From Acidobacteriota bacterium (GTDB taxonomy: Bacteria > Acidobacteriota > Terriglobia > Terriglobales > Acidobacteriaceae): a stretch of DNA of 64,000 nucleotides. Position 1 is the first letter of the stretch. Each line of letters begins with the position of its first letter. The position numbers and the translations under genes were made by a program. The stretch is from the NCBI GenBank assembly GCA_021780075.1, contig JAJXZL010000050.1:35553-99552 (forward strand). The letters run 5' to 3'. The notes beneath the pieces are model-generated. The model saw nothing but the letters and a program-made list of their open reading frames with translations, searched no databases and was not told the origin of the DNA. Below are positions 46,172 to 54,204 of this stretch, one piece after another.

Positions 46172-46651
46172 TCAATATTCAATCTTGTCCGGCGACGCAA
46201 TCCACGCGGCAAAGCTGACCCACGCCTGATCTCCAAGCATCTGTGTTGTGGGCAGCGAGCGCCCGCCGCGGTCTCTGCGAAGTTCCTCGTACAGAAACGC
46301 ATCGTCAAAGCCGGCGCGTGCGGCGTCGGCGGCGCTGCAGCCGTAATAGATGGCATCGATGCGCGCCCAATACGATGCGGTCAGGCACATCGGGCAGGGC
46401 TCGCAGCTTGTGTAAAGCTCGCAGCCGGTGAGCGTAAACGTGGCCAGCGCTCGGCAGGCTGCGCGGATGGCGTTTACCTCGCCGTGTGCCGTGGGGTCCA
46501 GCGCCGCGGTCACTGAATTCACGCCCTCGCTGATGATTTTTCCGTTACGCACAATGATTGCAGCAAAAGGTCCACCCTTTCCGCTCACCACGTTTTCCGT
46601 GGCAAGTGCGATGGCGCGACGCATGAATTCAGGACTTGGTTTATGAAGCAT
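46172..46651 (-). CDS. Nucleoside/guanine deaminase of the CMP/dCMP deaminase fold
   Basis: This 159-residue zinc deaminase has HGEVNAIRAA and PCPMC supplying the His/Glu/Cys/Cys zinc site. The region around EEFRRDRGGRSLPTTQML-like C-terminal residues resembles GuaD-type guanine deaminases, which convert guanine to xanthine. That would feed a xanthine-oxidising molybdoenzyme such as the one encoded at 52-56 kb. ATG 46651 (MLHKPSPEF) is preferred to an upstream in-frame start because the extension has no family similarity. Confidence 0.82.
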   Translation of the reverse strand: MLHKPSPEFMRRAIALATENVVSGKGGPFAAIIVRNGKIISEGVNSVTAALDPTAHGEVNAIRAACRALATFTLTGCELYTSCEPCPMCLTASYWARIDAIYYGCSAADAARAGFDDAFLYEELRRDRGGRSLPTTQMLGDQAWVSFAAWIASPDKIEY

Positions 46652-46829
46652 CAGGTATTGCTCACAGCCTCCCGAGCGGCGAAAGTAAACACAGTATGGC
46701 ACACGCATTGCGCTCAATCTGCGCTCACACGCCGCGGGGACTCAAGCCTGCAACTCTCGTCGTGCAAGATGAGCGTTGCAGGCGTGCGAGCTACACGGCT
46801 AGATCGTGGCCACCATCGAATGCTCGCAT

Positions 46830-47414
46830 CTATTTCAGTTGATTCAGGTCGGCGGGCAAGTCGATGTCCACTTCGCCGCCGTCAAACGGCAGTGCAATCA
46901 CCCGGCAGCGCGGCTCAACCAGCAAGGCGCGCGCGCCTTTGTCACCACGCAACTCGAGCAATGCCGGAAAAAGTACACGCGGAATTATGGTCGGAACGCC
47001 CTGAACGCCCGCGTAGACGGACGTAACAATGCAGGGCTCGTCCTCTCCGGCGAATGCTGCCAGCAGCGTGCGCAGATGTTCGGCACTCAGCAGCACCTGA
47101 TCGCAATTCATCAATAGAACACCGGAGGCCTGCGACGCATGCACATCAAGCGCGTCCAGGCCCGCGTGAATGGAGCTGGCGATTCCTTGTTCCCAGTGCT
47201 GATTGAAAACTTGTATGGCGTCGTCGAGCCGAGTGGCTGCACGAATGATTTGAAGATTTGCGCCAAGCACAACGAGCACCGGCACGGCGCCAGACTCCTT
47301 GGCCAACCGGATTGCGCGCTCAAGCAGGGTCTCGCCCTGATAGGCAACGAGTTGTTTGGGCTGACCAAGCCGGCGGCTGGCGCCCGCGGCAAGGATGATG
47401 GCTGCAACTGGCAT
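46830..47414 (-). CDS. mocA: MocA-like molybdenum cofactor cytidylyltransferase
   Basis: This 194-residue nucleotidyltransferase has the N-terminal AAIILAAGASRRLGQPKQL (nucleotide-binding GxGxRxG-like loop and Lys) and MNCDQVLL, where the Asp binds metal. MocA transfers CMP to molybdopterin to make the MCD cofactor used by Pao/Xdh-type hydroxylases. The nearby paoABC-xdhC operon makes this assignment sensible. ATG 47414 is chosen where homology begins; the open frame extends further upstream without similarity. Confidence 0.85.
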   Translation of the reverse strand: MPVAAIILAAGASRRLGQPKQLVAYQGETLLERAIRLAKESGAVPVLVVLGANLQIIRAATRLDDAIQVFNQHWEQGIASSIHAGLDALDVHASQASGVLLMNCDQVLLSAEHLRTLLAAFAGEDEPCIVTSVYAGVQGVPTIIPRVLFPALLELRGDKGARALLVEPRCRVIALPFDGGEVDIDLPADLNQLK

Positions 47415-47736
47415 TGGCACAAGTGTAGCGCGCTGCGTCTTTACTGGGGATACAAGACAAAAACCGCGCGATATGCGAACAGCAGGGCAAGACCGACCCG
47501 AGAGTGAATGGGCGCGCGCCACAGACGAAGCGCGCAGGAGTGCTACGGTCCCTGCGCGGGAGCGTCCGACTGATCGGGGCTCTTGCGTAGCCGGTCTTGG
47601 CCTTGGCGCTCTCGTGCTACATTCGAATGCGAATGAAGTGCCTGTTCTGCGTCGGAGAAAAACTTGCAGCGCGCCGGCCTGCGCTGCCGCGCAATGCCAT
47701 GGCGGAATTGCACATGACCACGAGGGCCAAAAAATT
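47415..47736. other. Divergent intergenic region between mocA and the acetamidase gene
   Basis: About 322 bp between divergent genes, presumably with both promoters. The frame of the acetamidase stays open through it, but family similarity starts only at 47737. No clear hairpin, operator or small gene is seen. Confidence 0.4.
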
Positions 47737-48684
47737 ATGAAAGAACACACTCTCTCTGCCGCGCAGACTCACTCCGTGTGGGACCGTTCACTGCAGCCTC
47801 GACTCCGCATCGATTCGGGTGACGTGGTGCACATTGAGTGCGTGGATGCAAGCGGCAGCCAGGTAAAGGCTGGCATGTCGACCGCAGAGTATCTCAGCAT
47901 TGATCGCACACGCATTCATGCGCTTACCGGACCTATCTGGATTGAAGGCGCGGAGACGGGCGACGTGCTGCAGGTGGATGTTCTGACAACCATGCATGCC
48001 GGTTGGGGTTGGACAAGCGTTGTTGAAGGATTGGGTTTTTTGAAAGAGCGCTTTCGCGAGCCGTACCTCTTCCACTGGCTGCTCGAGGGCGAGTCAACAC
48101 GTTCGCTTGTGCCAGCGGTCGTTCCAGTGAGGCCATTTCTTGGCGTAATGGGTGTGGCACGCGCCGACGATGGTGCCTTCCGTACGCGACCGCCGGGGCC
48201 GTTCGGCGGCAATCTCGATGTGCGCGAACTCTGCGCTGGCTCCACGCTCTATCTGCCGGTCTACAACCGGGGCGCACTTTTCAGTTGCGGCGATGGCCAT
48301 GCAGCGCAAGGCGATGGCGAGGTGTGCATCAACGGCATTGAGTGTCCGCTGGACGTGACGCTGAGCTTCAACCTGCACAAGCGCCAGCCGCTTGCAGGCC
48401 CGCTCGTCGAGGCCAGCGAGACGGTCGCACCGGACTCCGTTGCCGACGCATGGGTTGTGGTGGAGACGGGTACGGATCTGGCCGCAGCGGCACGCGCCGC
48501 CACCAGCCGTATCGTCGACCTGTTAAGCAGCCGCTGGGGCTTCAGCGAAATTCACGCATATCTGCTTTGCAGCGTGGCGCTCAAACTGCGCCTCAGCCAG
48601 GTTGTCAACGAGCCCGTGTATACGGTGAGCGCCGCTCTCAGCAAGCAAATTCTTCCCGCACGGAAGTTGTTTCCGATTCGATGA
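47737..48684 (+). CDS. Acetamidase/formamidase family protein
   Basis: This 315-residue protein has the FmdA/AmdA pattern: WDRSLQPRLRIDSGDVVHIE at the N terminus, TGPIWIEGAETGDVLQVDVL, the PFGGNLDVRELCAGSTLYLP core and FSCGDGHAAQGDGEVC. Enzymes of the family hydrolyse formamide or acetamide to release ammonia. ATG 47737 follows GAGGG by about eleven bases. An amidase gene follows 92 bp downstream, supporting a nitrogen-release role. Confidence 0.88.
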   Translation: MKEHTLSAAQTHSVWDRSLQPRLRIDSGDVVHIECVDASGSQVKAGMSTAEYLSIDRTRIHALTGPIWIEGAETGDVLQVDVLTTMHAGWGWTSVVEGLGFLKERFREPYLFHWLLEGESTRSLVPAVVPVRPFLGVMGVARADDGAFRTRPPGPFGGNLDVRELCAGSTLYLPVYNRGALFSCGDGHAAQGDGEVCINGIECPLDVTLSFNLHKRQPLAGPLVEASETVAPDSVADAWVVVETGTDLAAAARAATSRIVDLLSSRWGFSEIHAYLLCSVALKLRLSQVVNEPVYTVSAALSKQILPARKLFPIR

Positions 48685-48776
48685 CCGCAAGCGGCCTTGA
48701 GGCTGCGGCTGAAGTGTGCGGAAAATATGCGATCCGACTTTATGTCTTGCCAGGCGGCCCACCTACAATCGTCTCT

Positions 48777-50082
48777 ATGACTGATGTGCCGTGGACGTTG
48801 GCCAATCTCCGTCACGCGCTCGCAATCGGGTCTGTGACTCCCGCCGGGCTCGCAGAGCAGGCGCTTGGCCGAAGCAACCGCAATGCCGGTCGCAATACCT
48901 ATCTCTGGCAGGACCGCGCATGGACCCTCGCCGAAGCGGCTCGCGCTGAAGCCATGCCGCGCGGCGGGAACGGCATGTTTGGCGATGGCCGCGATCCGCT
49001 CTGGGGCCTGCCCGTTTCAGTAAAAGATTGTTTTGATCTGGCGGGCGCGCCGACCTCTTGCGGCGTGCGTTTCTATCGTGACTTGAACGGCATTGCGACG
49101 CGCGATGCGTGGCTCGTGGAGCAGCTACGCGCCACAGGCGCAGTGATTACCGGCAAAACGCACCTGCATCCGCTGGCCTACGGCATCACGGGCGAGAATC
49201 CCGAATTTGGCGATTGCGTGCAGCCGGGCAACCCTGGTGCGCTCACCGGCGGCTCGTCCAGCGGCGCAGCGGCCAGCGTGCTTGAGGGCTCCGCCGTTGC
49301 CGCCATCGGGACGGATACAGGAGGCTCCATTCGCGTCCCCGCCGCCCTTTGCGGCCTGGCCGGCTACCGTGCCTCGCTCGGCCGTGGCGATTGGCGCGGC
49401 GGCGCGCACCTGGCACAATCATTCGACACCCTCGGCTGGCTCTTCCGCGATCTCGAAGATGCGCCGCTTCTCGCGGGTCTTTTTGCTCCAGAAACAATTC
49501 CCGCGGCACAGCGCTTTACCCGCTTCGCCGTTGTGGAAGACAGCTTTCTGCACGACTGCGAGCCTGCTGTCGCTGCCAGCCTGCACAATACAGTTGCAGA
49601 GTTGCAAGCCCTCGGCCTGCGCGCCAGCAAATTCAATCCCGCCTGGTGGAAGGACGCATTTGAAATTTTCGCGCCCATTCAGGCATGGGAGGCCGCGCGC
49701 ATACACGCCGGCCACCACGCTCAGTTTGAGTCCTCCATTCGCGAGCGGCTTGAGTGGGGCGCGCGCATCACTCAAAGTGAGATCGACGCGCTCCGCCTTC
49801 GCCACGCAGAGTTTCGCGCACGCATGGATGACCTGTTCGCCACGCATGAACTCTTGCTGCTGCCAGCCGCTCCCGTTGCGCGCCTCGACGCCGGGGGGGG
49901 ATCACAGCCAGACGCGCAGACGCCTGCTTCGTTACACCATGCCCTTCAGCCTTGCGGGCGTGCCCGCTGTCACCATCCCCTGTGTCGCGGGAGGCATGCA
50001 ACTGGCTGCCGCGCATGGCCAGGATGAGTCGCTGCTGCGGCTCGCGGCGCAACTGGGGGCGCAAAGGCGCATGGCGGTTTGA
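48777..50082 (+). pseudogene. Amidase-signature-family amidase interrupted at a G8 tract
   Basis: This is an amidase-signature (AtzE/GatA-like) gene. The catalytic Lys is in GLPVSVKDCFDLAGAP, the cis-Ser in GGSSSGAAASV and the nucleophile Ser in TDTGGSIRVPAALCG. The frame from ATG 48777 runs into a G8 tract at 49893-49900. From there the family C terminus (MPFSLAGVPAVTIPCVAGGM...) continues in the next frame and ends at TGA 50082. Removing one G restores a single 434-residue protein. It could be a sequencing error, a real mutation or slippage. It lies downstream of the acetamidase. Confidence 0.85.
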
Positions 50083-50191
50083 GTGCACCCGGCATGACAG
50101 CCCGCGCTGCGGGACTTCCGCGAATCCGCCAGAGGCAGCATTGCGGGTCAGCCCGCGGGCTGAGTGGCCGGCGCGCCGCGCGGCATTCCGG

Positions 50192-50647
50192 CTACTCTTC
50201 CCCGATGTCTTCGTTCCACACTTCAGGGTGCTCGGCGATGTAGCCCTCGAGCAGCTCGCGGCACTCGCGGCTGTCGAGGTCGATGACCTCAACTCCGTTG
50301 TCGCGCAGCCAGTCGAGTCCGCCGGAGAAAGTCCGGCTTTCCCCCACCACGACGGTGCCGATGTGGAACTGCCGCACCAGCCCGCTGCAGTACCAGCATG
50401 GCGCCAGCGTGGTCACCATCACCAGGTCGCGATAGCTCTTCTGCCGCCCGGCGCGGCGAAAGGCGTCGGTCTCCCCGTGCAAGCTCGGGTCGCCCTGCTG
50501 AACTCGCCGGTTGTGGCCCCGGCTCACCAGGACACCGGCGCGCGTAAACAGTGCCGCCCCAATGGGAATGCCGCCCTCGACGCGGCCGTAACGCGCTTCT
50601 TCCAATGCCACCGCCAGCATCCGCTCGTAGATCTCCTGCTCAGCCAT
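50192..50647 (-). CDS. Cytosine deaminase-like protein (yeast FCY1 type)
   Basis: This 151-residue CMP/dCMP-fold deaminase has HGETDAFRRAG and PCWYC providing the zinc ligands and catalytic Glu. GGIPIGAALFTRAGVLVSRG is like fungal-type cytosine deaminases. It would release ammonia from cytosine or a related base. ATG 50647 (MAEQEIYERM) follows GAGGGACGTT. The 109-bp gap to the amidase stop has no terminator that I can see. Confidence 0.82.
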   Translation of the reverse strand: MAEQEIYERMLAVALEEARYGRVEGGIPIGAALFTRAGVLVSRGHNRRVQQGDPSLHGETDAFRRAGRQKSYRDLVMVTTLAPCWYCSGLVRQFHIGTVVVGESRTFSGGLDWLRDNGVEVIDLDSRECRELLEGYIAEHPEVWNEDIGEE

Positions 50648-50738
50648 AACGTCCCTCACAGGAGCAGGATAAGCCATGCGTGCCGCACGCTGTGTCCACC
50701 GATGCGGTCGTCGGCTTCCCACCGCCCCTCTGGCAGCC

Positions 50739-50769
50739 TTGACTTTGAGCGCGCTCGAAGATGTACGGT
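50739..50769 (+). promoter_or_regulatory. MerR-type promoter with 19-bp spacer and operator dyad
   Basis: TTGACT (-35, 50739-50744) and TACGGT (-10, 50764-50769) are separated by exactly 19 bp, the overlong spacer used by MerR-family activators. The near-perfect dyad CTTTGAGCGCGCTCGAAG (50743-50760) lies between them. Transcription would start near 50776, on or next to the merR start codon. Confidence 0.75.
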
Positions 50770-50775
50770 GTTTGT

Positions 50776-51210
50776 ATGCGGGATGCTGGCTTCACAATTA
50801 GAAACATGGCAGAGCGGTGCGGGATGACCGCGCATACGCTGCGCTACTACGAGCGTGTGGGACTCATTCAGCCGGTAGGGCGCGCGCGCAATGGTCATCG
50901 CCGCTACTCCCTGGCCGACGAGGCCTGGCTTCATTTCCTCCACTGCATGCGGGCTACCAGTATGCCCATCCGCGCGATGCAGCGCTACGCTGAGCTGCGC
51001 GAACTGGGCGACTCCACATCGCTGGAGCGGCGCAAGATTCTCGAGGATCACCAGGCCGCCATTGCCGCGCAGATTGATGAACTGCAAAAGGCGCACTCCC
51101 TGCTGACCCACAAGATCGCCAACTACAGGAAGATTGAGCAGCGCATTCGCATTGGGGGACCGCAGACCGCCGAGCCGGAAGTCGATTGCACGCTGGCCTC
51201 CGCCAGCTGA
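50776..51210 (+). CDS. MerR-family transcriptional regulator
   Basis: This 144-residue regulator has an N-terminal winged helix (FTIRNMAERCGMTAHTLRYYERVGLI), a second HTH wing (GHRRYSLADEAWLHFL) and a coiled-coil dimerisation helix (RRKILEDHQAAIAAQIDELQ). There is no Cys-rich metal loop, so it is of the NmlR/AdhR type and not a metal sensor. ATG 50776 coincides with the predicted transcript start, suggesting a leaderless mRNA. It is in an operon with the aldo/keto reductase and is probably autoregulated through the site at 50739-50769. Confidence 0.88.
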   Translation: MRDAGFTIRNMAERCGMTAHTLRYYERVGLIQPVGRARNGHRRYSLADEAWLHFLHCMRATSMPIRAMQRYAELRELGDSTSLERRKILEDHQAAIAAQIDELQKAHSLLTHKIANYRKIEQRIRIGGPQTAEPEVDCTLASAS

Positions 51211-51240
51211 AAGCTTCGCCGGCTCTACAAGGAAAACGGA

Positions 51241-52230
51241 ATGAAGACTCGCAGATTGGGCACGAACGGTCCCTCTGTCTCGGCCATCGGGCTGGGCTGC
51301 ATGGGCATGAGCGACTTTTACGCGGGCCGCGACGACGCCGAGTCGCTGGCGACCATCGATCGCGCCCTCGACCTGGGCATCAATTTCCTTGACACCTCAG
51401 ACGCATACGGCCCGCACACCAATGAGGTGCTGGTGGGCAAGGCGCTCAAAGGCCGGCGCGACAAATTCTTCGTTGCTACCAAGTTCGGCATTGTGCGCGA
51501 CCCCGCCAACCCGGAAAGTCGCGGCGTAGATGGCAGCCCGGCCTACGTCCGCAAATGCGTCGAGGGCAGCCTCAGGCGACTGGGCATCGAATCCATCGAC
51601 CTGTATTACCAGCACCGCGTTGACCCGAAAATCCCCATCGAAGAAACCGTCGGCGCCATGTCGCGTCTCATCGAGGAAGGCAAGGTGCGCTTTCTCGGGC
51701 TCTCCGAGGCCGCGCCCGCGACAGTGGAGCGCGCCCATCGCGTGCATTCCATCACGGCGCTGCAAACGGAGTACTCGCTTTGGACGCGCGATCCCGAACC
51801 CGAGGTGCTGCCCATCTGCCGCCGTCTGGGCATTGCCTTTGTGGCCTACAGCCCGCTGGGCCGCGGATTTCTTACCGGTGCTTTCAAGACCCCCGATGAT
51901 CTCGCACCCGATGATTACCGGCGCGTCAGCCCGCGCTTTCAGGGTGAGAACTTTACGCGCAACATCGACCTGGTGGAGAAGGTCAAGCGGAAGGCTGCGG
52001 AAGCCGGCCTTACCGCGAGCCAGCTTGCGCTGGCGTGGGTGCTGGCGCAGGGCGAGGACATCGTGCCGATTCCCGGCACCAAGCGCTGCAAGTACCTTGA
52101 GGAGAATGCCGCGGCCGTGGATGTGATCCTGAGCGGCTCGTTGCTTGAGAGCCTGCAAAATGAATTTCCGCCCGACGCGGCGGCGGGAGACCGGTATGTT
52201 CCGGCAATGAAGGCTCTGATCAACTTGTAG
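51241..52230 (+). CDS. Aldo/keto reductase (AKR13-like)
   Basis: This 329-residue NADPH-dependent reductase has [20 protein letters not shown], the catalytic Tyr of [19 protein letters not shown], Lys in FVATKFG and His in LYYQHRVDP. It ends with the [16 protein letters not shown] cofactor-binding block. It reduces aldehydes or ketones. AAGGAAA precedes ATG 51241, 30 bp after the MerR gene, so it is the likely regulated target and may detoxify reactive aldehydes. Confidence 0.9.
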   Translation: MKTRRLGTNGPSVSAIGLGCMGMSDFYAGRDDAESLATIDRALDLGINFLDTSDAYGPHTNEVLVGKALKGRRDKFFVATKFGIVRDPANPESRGVDGSPAYVRKCVEGSLRRLGIESIDLYYQHRVDPKIPIEETVGAMSRLIEEGKVRFLGLSEAAPATVERAHRVHSITALQTEYSLWTRDPEPEVLPICRRLGIAFVAYSPLGRGFLTGAFKTPDDLAPDDYRRVSPRFQGENFTRNIDLVEKVKRKAAEAGLTASQLALAWVLAQGEDIVPIPGTKRCKYLEENAAAVDVILSGSLLESLQNEFPPDAAAGDRYVPAMKALINL

Positions 52231-52453
52231 GATTTCCACGCGGATGAAGATGCCCCGCTCAATCCGCATTCATAAGCCGCGCGGACCATTTACCGCCCTC
52301 GCGGAAACTGAAACCCTGCCCGTGCAGTCTATCGGGTAGGATAGCGAAACGGACTACTCGCGATTCCCTGATGCGCGCAGTGCAAACTCACCGCGCCGTC
52401 GCGCCAGCATGTCCATCTGAATTGAAGAACGAACTGTCCCGAGGAGGTCACCT

Positions 52454-53176
52454 GTGGCAGACGCGCCTGATCTGCGCTCGAAGCAGCATCGCTCACCATC
52501 ACCCCACGCATCCGGCCCGGAGCTCAGACCGGACCAGCAAGCCCTCGACCTGGAGCCGCTGACGCAGCCCGAATCTCAGGCCAATGGCAGCAGCCGCTTC
52601 AGCCGTCGCTCGTTCCTCTCCGGTCTGGGCGCAACGGGCCTGCTGGCAGGCGCGGCGCCGCTGGTCGTAACCGCTCCGGCAACAGGCGCCGCAGCCGAAG
52701 ACACTTCGGGCGGCGGCACATTCACTCTGCGAGTCAACGGCAAGGACCACGCGCTGCGCGACCTCGACGCGCGGGCCACGCTGCTGGACACTCTGCGCGA
52801 GCGGCTCCACATGACCGGCACCAAGAAAGGCTGCGATCACGGACAGTGCGGAGCATGCACCGTGCATGTGAACGGGCGGCGCGTCAATAGCTGTCTCTCT
52901 TTCGCCGTGATGCACGAGGGTGACGAAATCACCACCATTGAGGGCGTGGGCCAGCCCGGCAGTCTGCACCCCATGCAGGCCGCTTTTGTTGAGCACGATG
53001 GCTACCAGTGCGGCTATTGCACCAGCGGGCAGATCATGAGCGCCGTTGCGCTGCTCAAGGAACCCATCGGCCCCACCGACGACGACATCAAGAGCGCTAT
53101 GGCGGGCAACATTTGCCGCTGTGGCGCTTACACCAACATCGTTGCTGCCGTGCGCCAGGTGCGCGCGCGGGCCTGA
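52454..53176 (+). CDS. paoA: Periplasmic aldehyde/xanthine oxidoreductase, 2Fe-2S subunit (PaoA/YagT)
   Basis: This 240-residue iron-sulfur subunit has a Tat signal ([20 protein letters not shown]). Two [2Fe-2S] clusters are present: [21 protein letters not shown] in a ferredoxin-like domain, and CGYCTSGQ...GNICRCGAY in the helical domain. GTG 52454 with GAGGAGG six bases upstream is a good start. The Tat signal implies export of the folded heterotrimer. It is first in the paoABC-xdhC operon. Confidence 0.93.
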   Translation: MADAPDLRSKQHRSPSPHASGPELRPDQQALDLEPLTQPESQANGSSRFSRRSFLSGLGATGLLAGAAPLVVTAPATGAAAEDTSGGGTFTLRVNGKDHALRDLDARATLLDTLRERLHMTGTKKGCDHGQCGACTVHVNGRRVNSCLSFAVMHEGDEITTIEGVGQPGSLHPMQAAFVEHDGYQCGYCTSGQIMSAVALLKEPIGPTDDDIKSAMAGNICRCGAYTNIVAAVRQVRARA

Positions 53177-53192
53177 CCGGAGAGAGACGACC

Positions 53193-54182
53193 ATGCAGAC
53201 TTTCAGTTATGTAAAGGCCGCAAGCATTGATAAGGCGCTGGCTGGCGTGGGTTCAGGCAAGTTCATCGCCGGAGGCACCACGCTGGTTGATCTGATGAAG
53301 CTCAACGTCGAGCAACCCTCTGCGCTGGTGGACATCAACACCCTGCCGCTCGACAAAGTCGAGAAGCTTCCCACAGGCGGACTGCGCATTGGCGCGCTGG
53401 TGCGCAACTCCGACCTTGCCTGGAACGACGACGTAAAGACCTCCTACGCCGTCCTTTCACAGGCGCTGCTGTCCGGCGCTTCGCCGCAGTTGCGGAACAT
53501 GGCCACTACCGGCGGCAACCTGCTGCAGCGTACCCGTTGCGCCTACTTCCGCGAGCCCGGCGCAGGCACACCCGGCGGCTACGGATGCAACAAGCGCACG
53601 CCCGGCACAGGCTGCGCCGCGCTCGAGGGCTTCAACCGCTCGCACGCTGTTCTCGGCACCAGCGACCACTGCATCGCCACTCATCCTTCAGACATGTGTG
53701 TGGCCATGGCTGCTCTCGAAGCCGTGATTCACGTCGAAGGCCCGAAGGGAAAGCGCGCCATCCCCTTCGCCGACTTTCACAAGCTGCCAGGGGAAACGCC
53801 GCACATTGAAAACGCTCTTGAGCCCGGCGAGCTGGTCACATATGTTGAGTTGCCCAAGCCCATCGAGGGCAGCCGCAGCGTGTACCTCAAGCTGCGTGAC
53901 CGCGCCAGCTACGAGTTCGCGCTGGCCTCTGCCGCCGTTGTAGTGAAGATGGACGGCGGCCACATCCGCTATGTGCGCGTGGCCATGGGCGGCGTCGGCA
54001 CAAAGCCCTGGCGCTCCCACGAGGCTGAAGCAGCGCTCACCGGCAAGCCCGCCCATGCAGCTACCTTCCGCGCCGCATCTGAGGCCGCGCTTGCCGGCGC
54101 AAAAACGCGCACCGACAACGCATTCAAAGTGGAACTGGCAAAGCGCTGCCTGACGCGCGCGCTCAAGCTCGCAACCTCATAG
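53193..54182 (+). CDS. paoB: Periplasmic aldehyde/xanthine oxidoreductase, FAD subunit (PaoB/YagS)
   Basis: This 329-residue FAD subunit starts with IAGGTTLVDLMKLNV (FAD-binding) and ATTGGNLLQRTRCAYFRE. Cys-rich CNKRTPGTGCAAL provides the extra [4Fe-4S] cluster typical of PaoB-like subunits. It moves electrons from the molybdenum centre to an acceptor. ATG 53193 follows GGAGAGAGACGACC, 16 bp after paoA. Confidence 0.93.
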   Translation: MQTFSYVKAASIDKALAGVGSGKFIAGGTTLVDLMKLNVEQPSALVDINTLPLDKVEKLPTGGLRIGALVRNSDLAWNDDVKTSYAVLSQALLSGASPQLRNMATTGGNLLQRTRCAYFREPGAGTPGGYGCNKRTPGTGCAALEGFNRSHAVLGTSDHCIATHPSDMCVAMAALEAVIHVEGPKGKRAIPFADFHKLPGETPHIENALEPGELVTYVELPKPIEGSRSVYLKLRDRASYEFALASAAVVVKMDGGHIRYVRVAMGGVGTKPWRSHEAEAALTGKPAHAATFRAASEAALAGAKTRTDNAFKVELAKRCLTRALKLATS

Positions 54183-54204
54183 AGCCCATACGAAGGAGAT
54201 ACCT

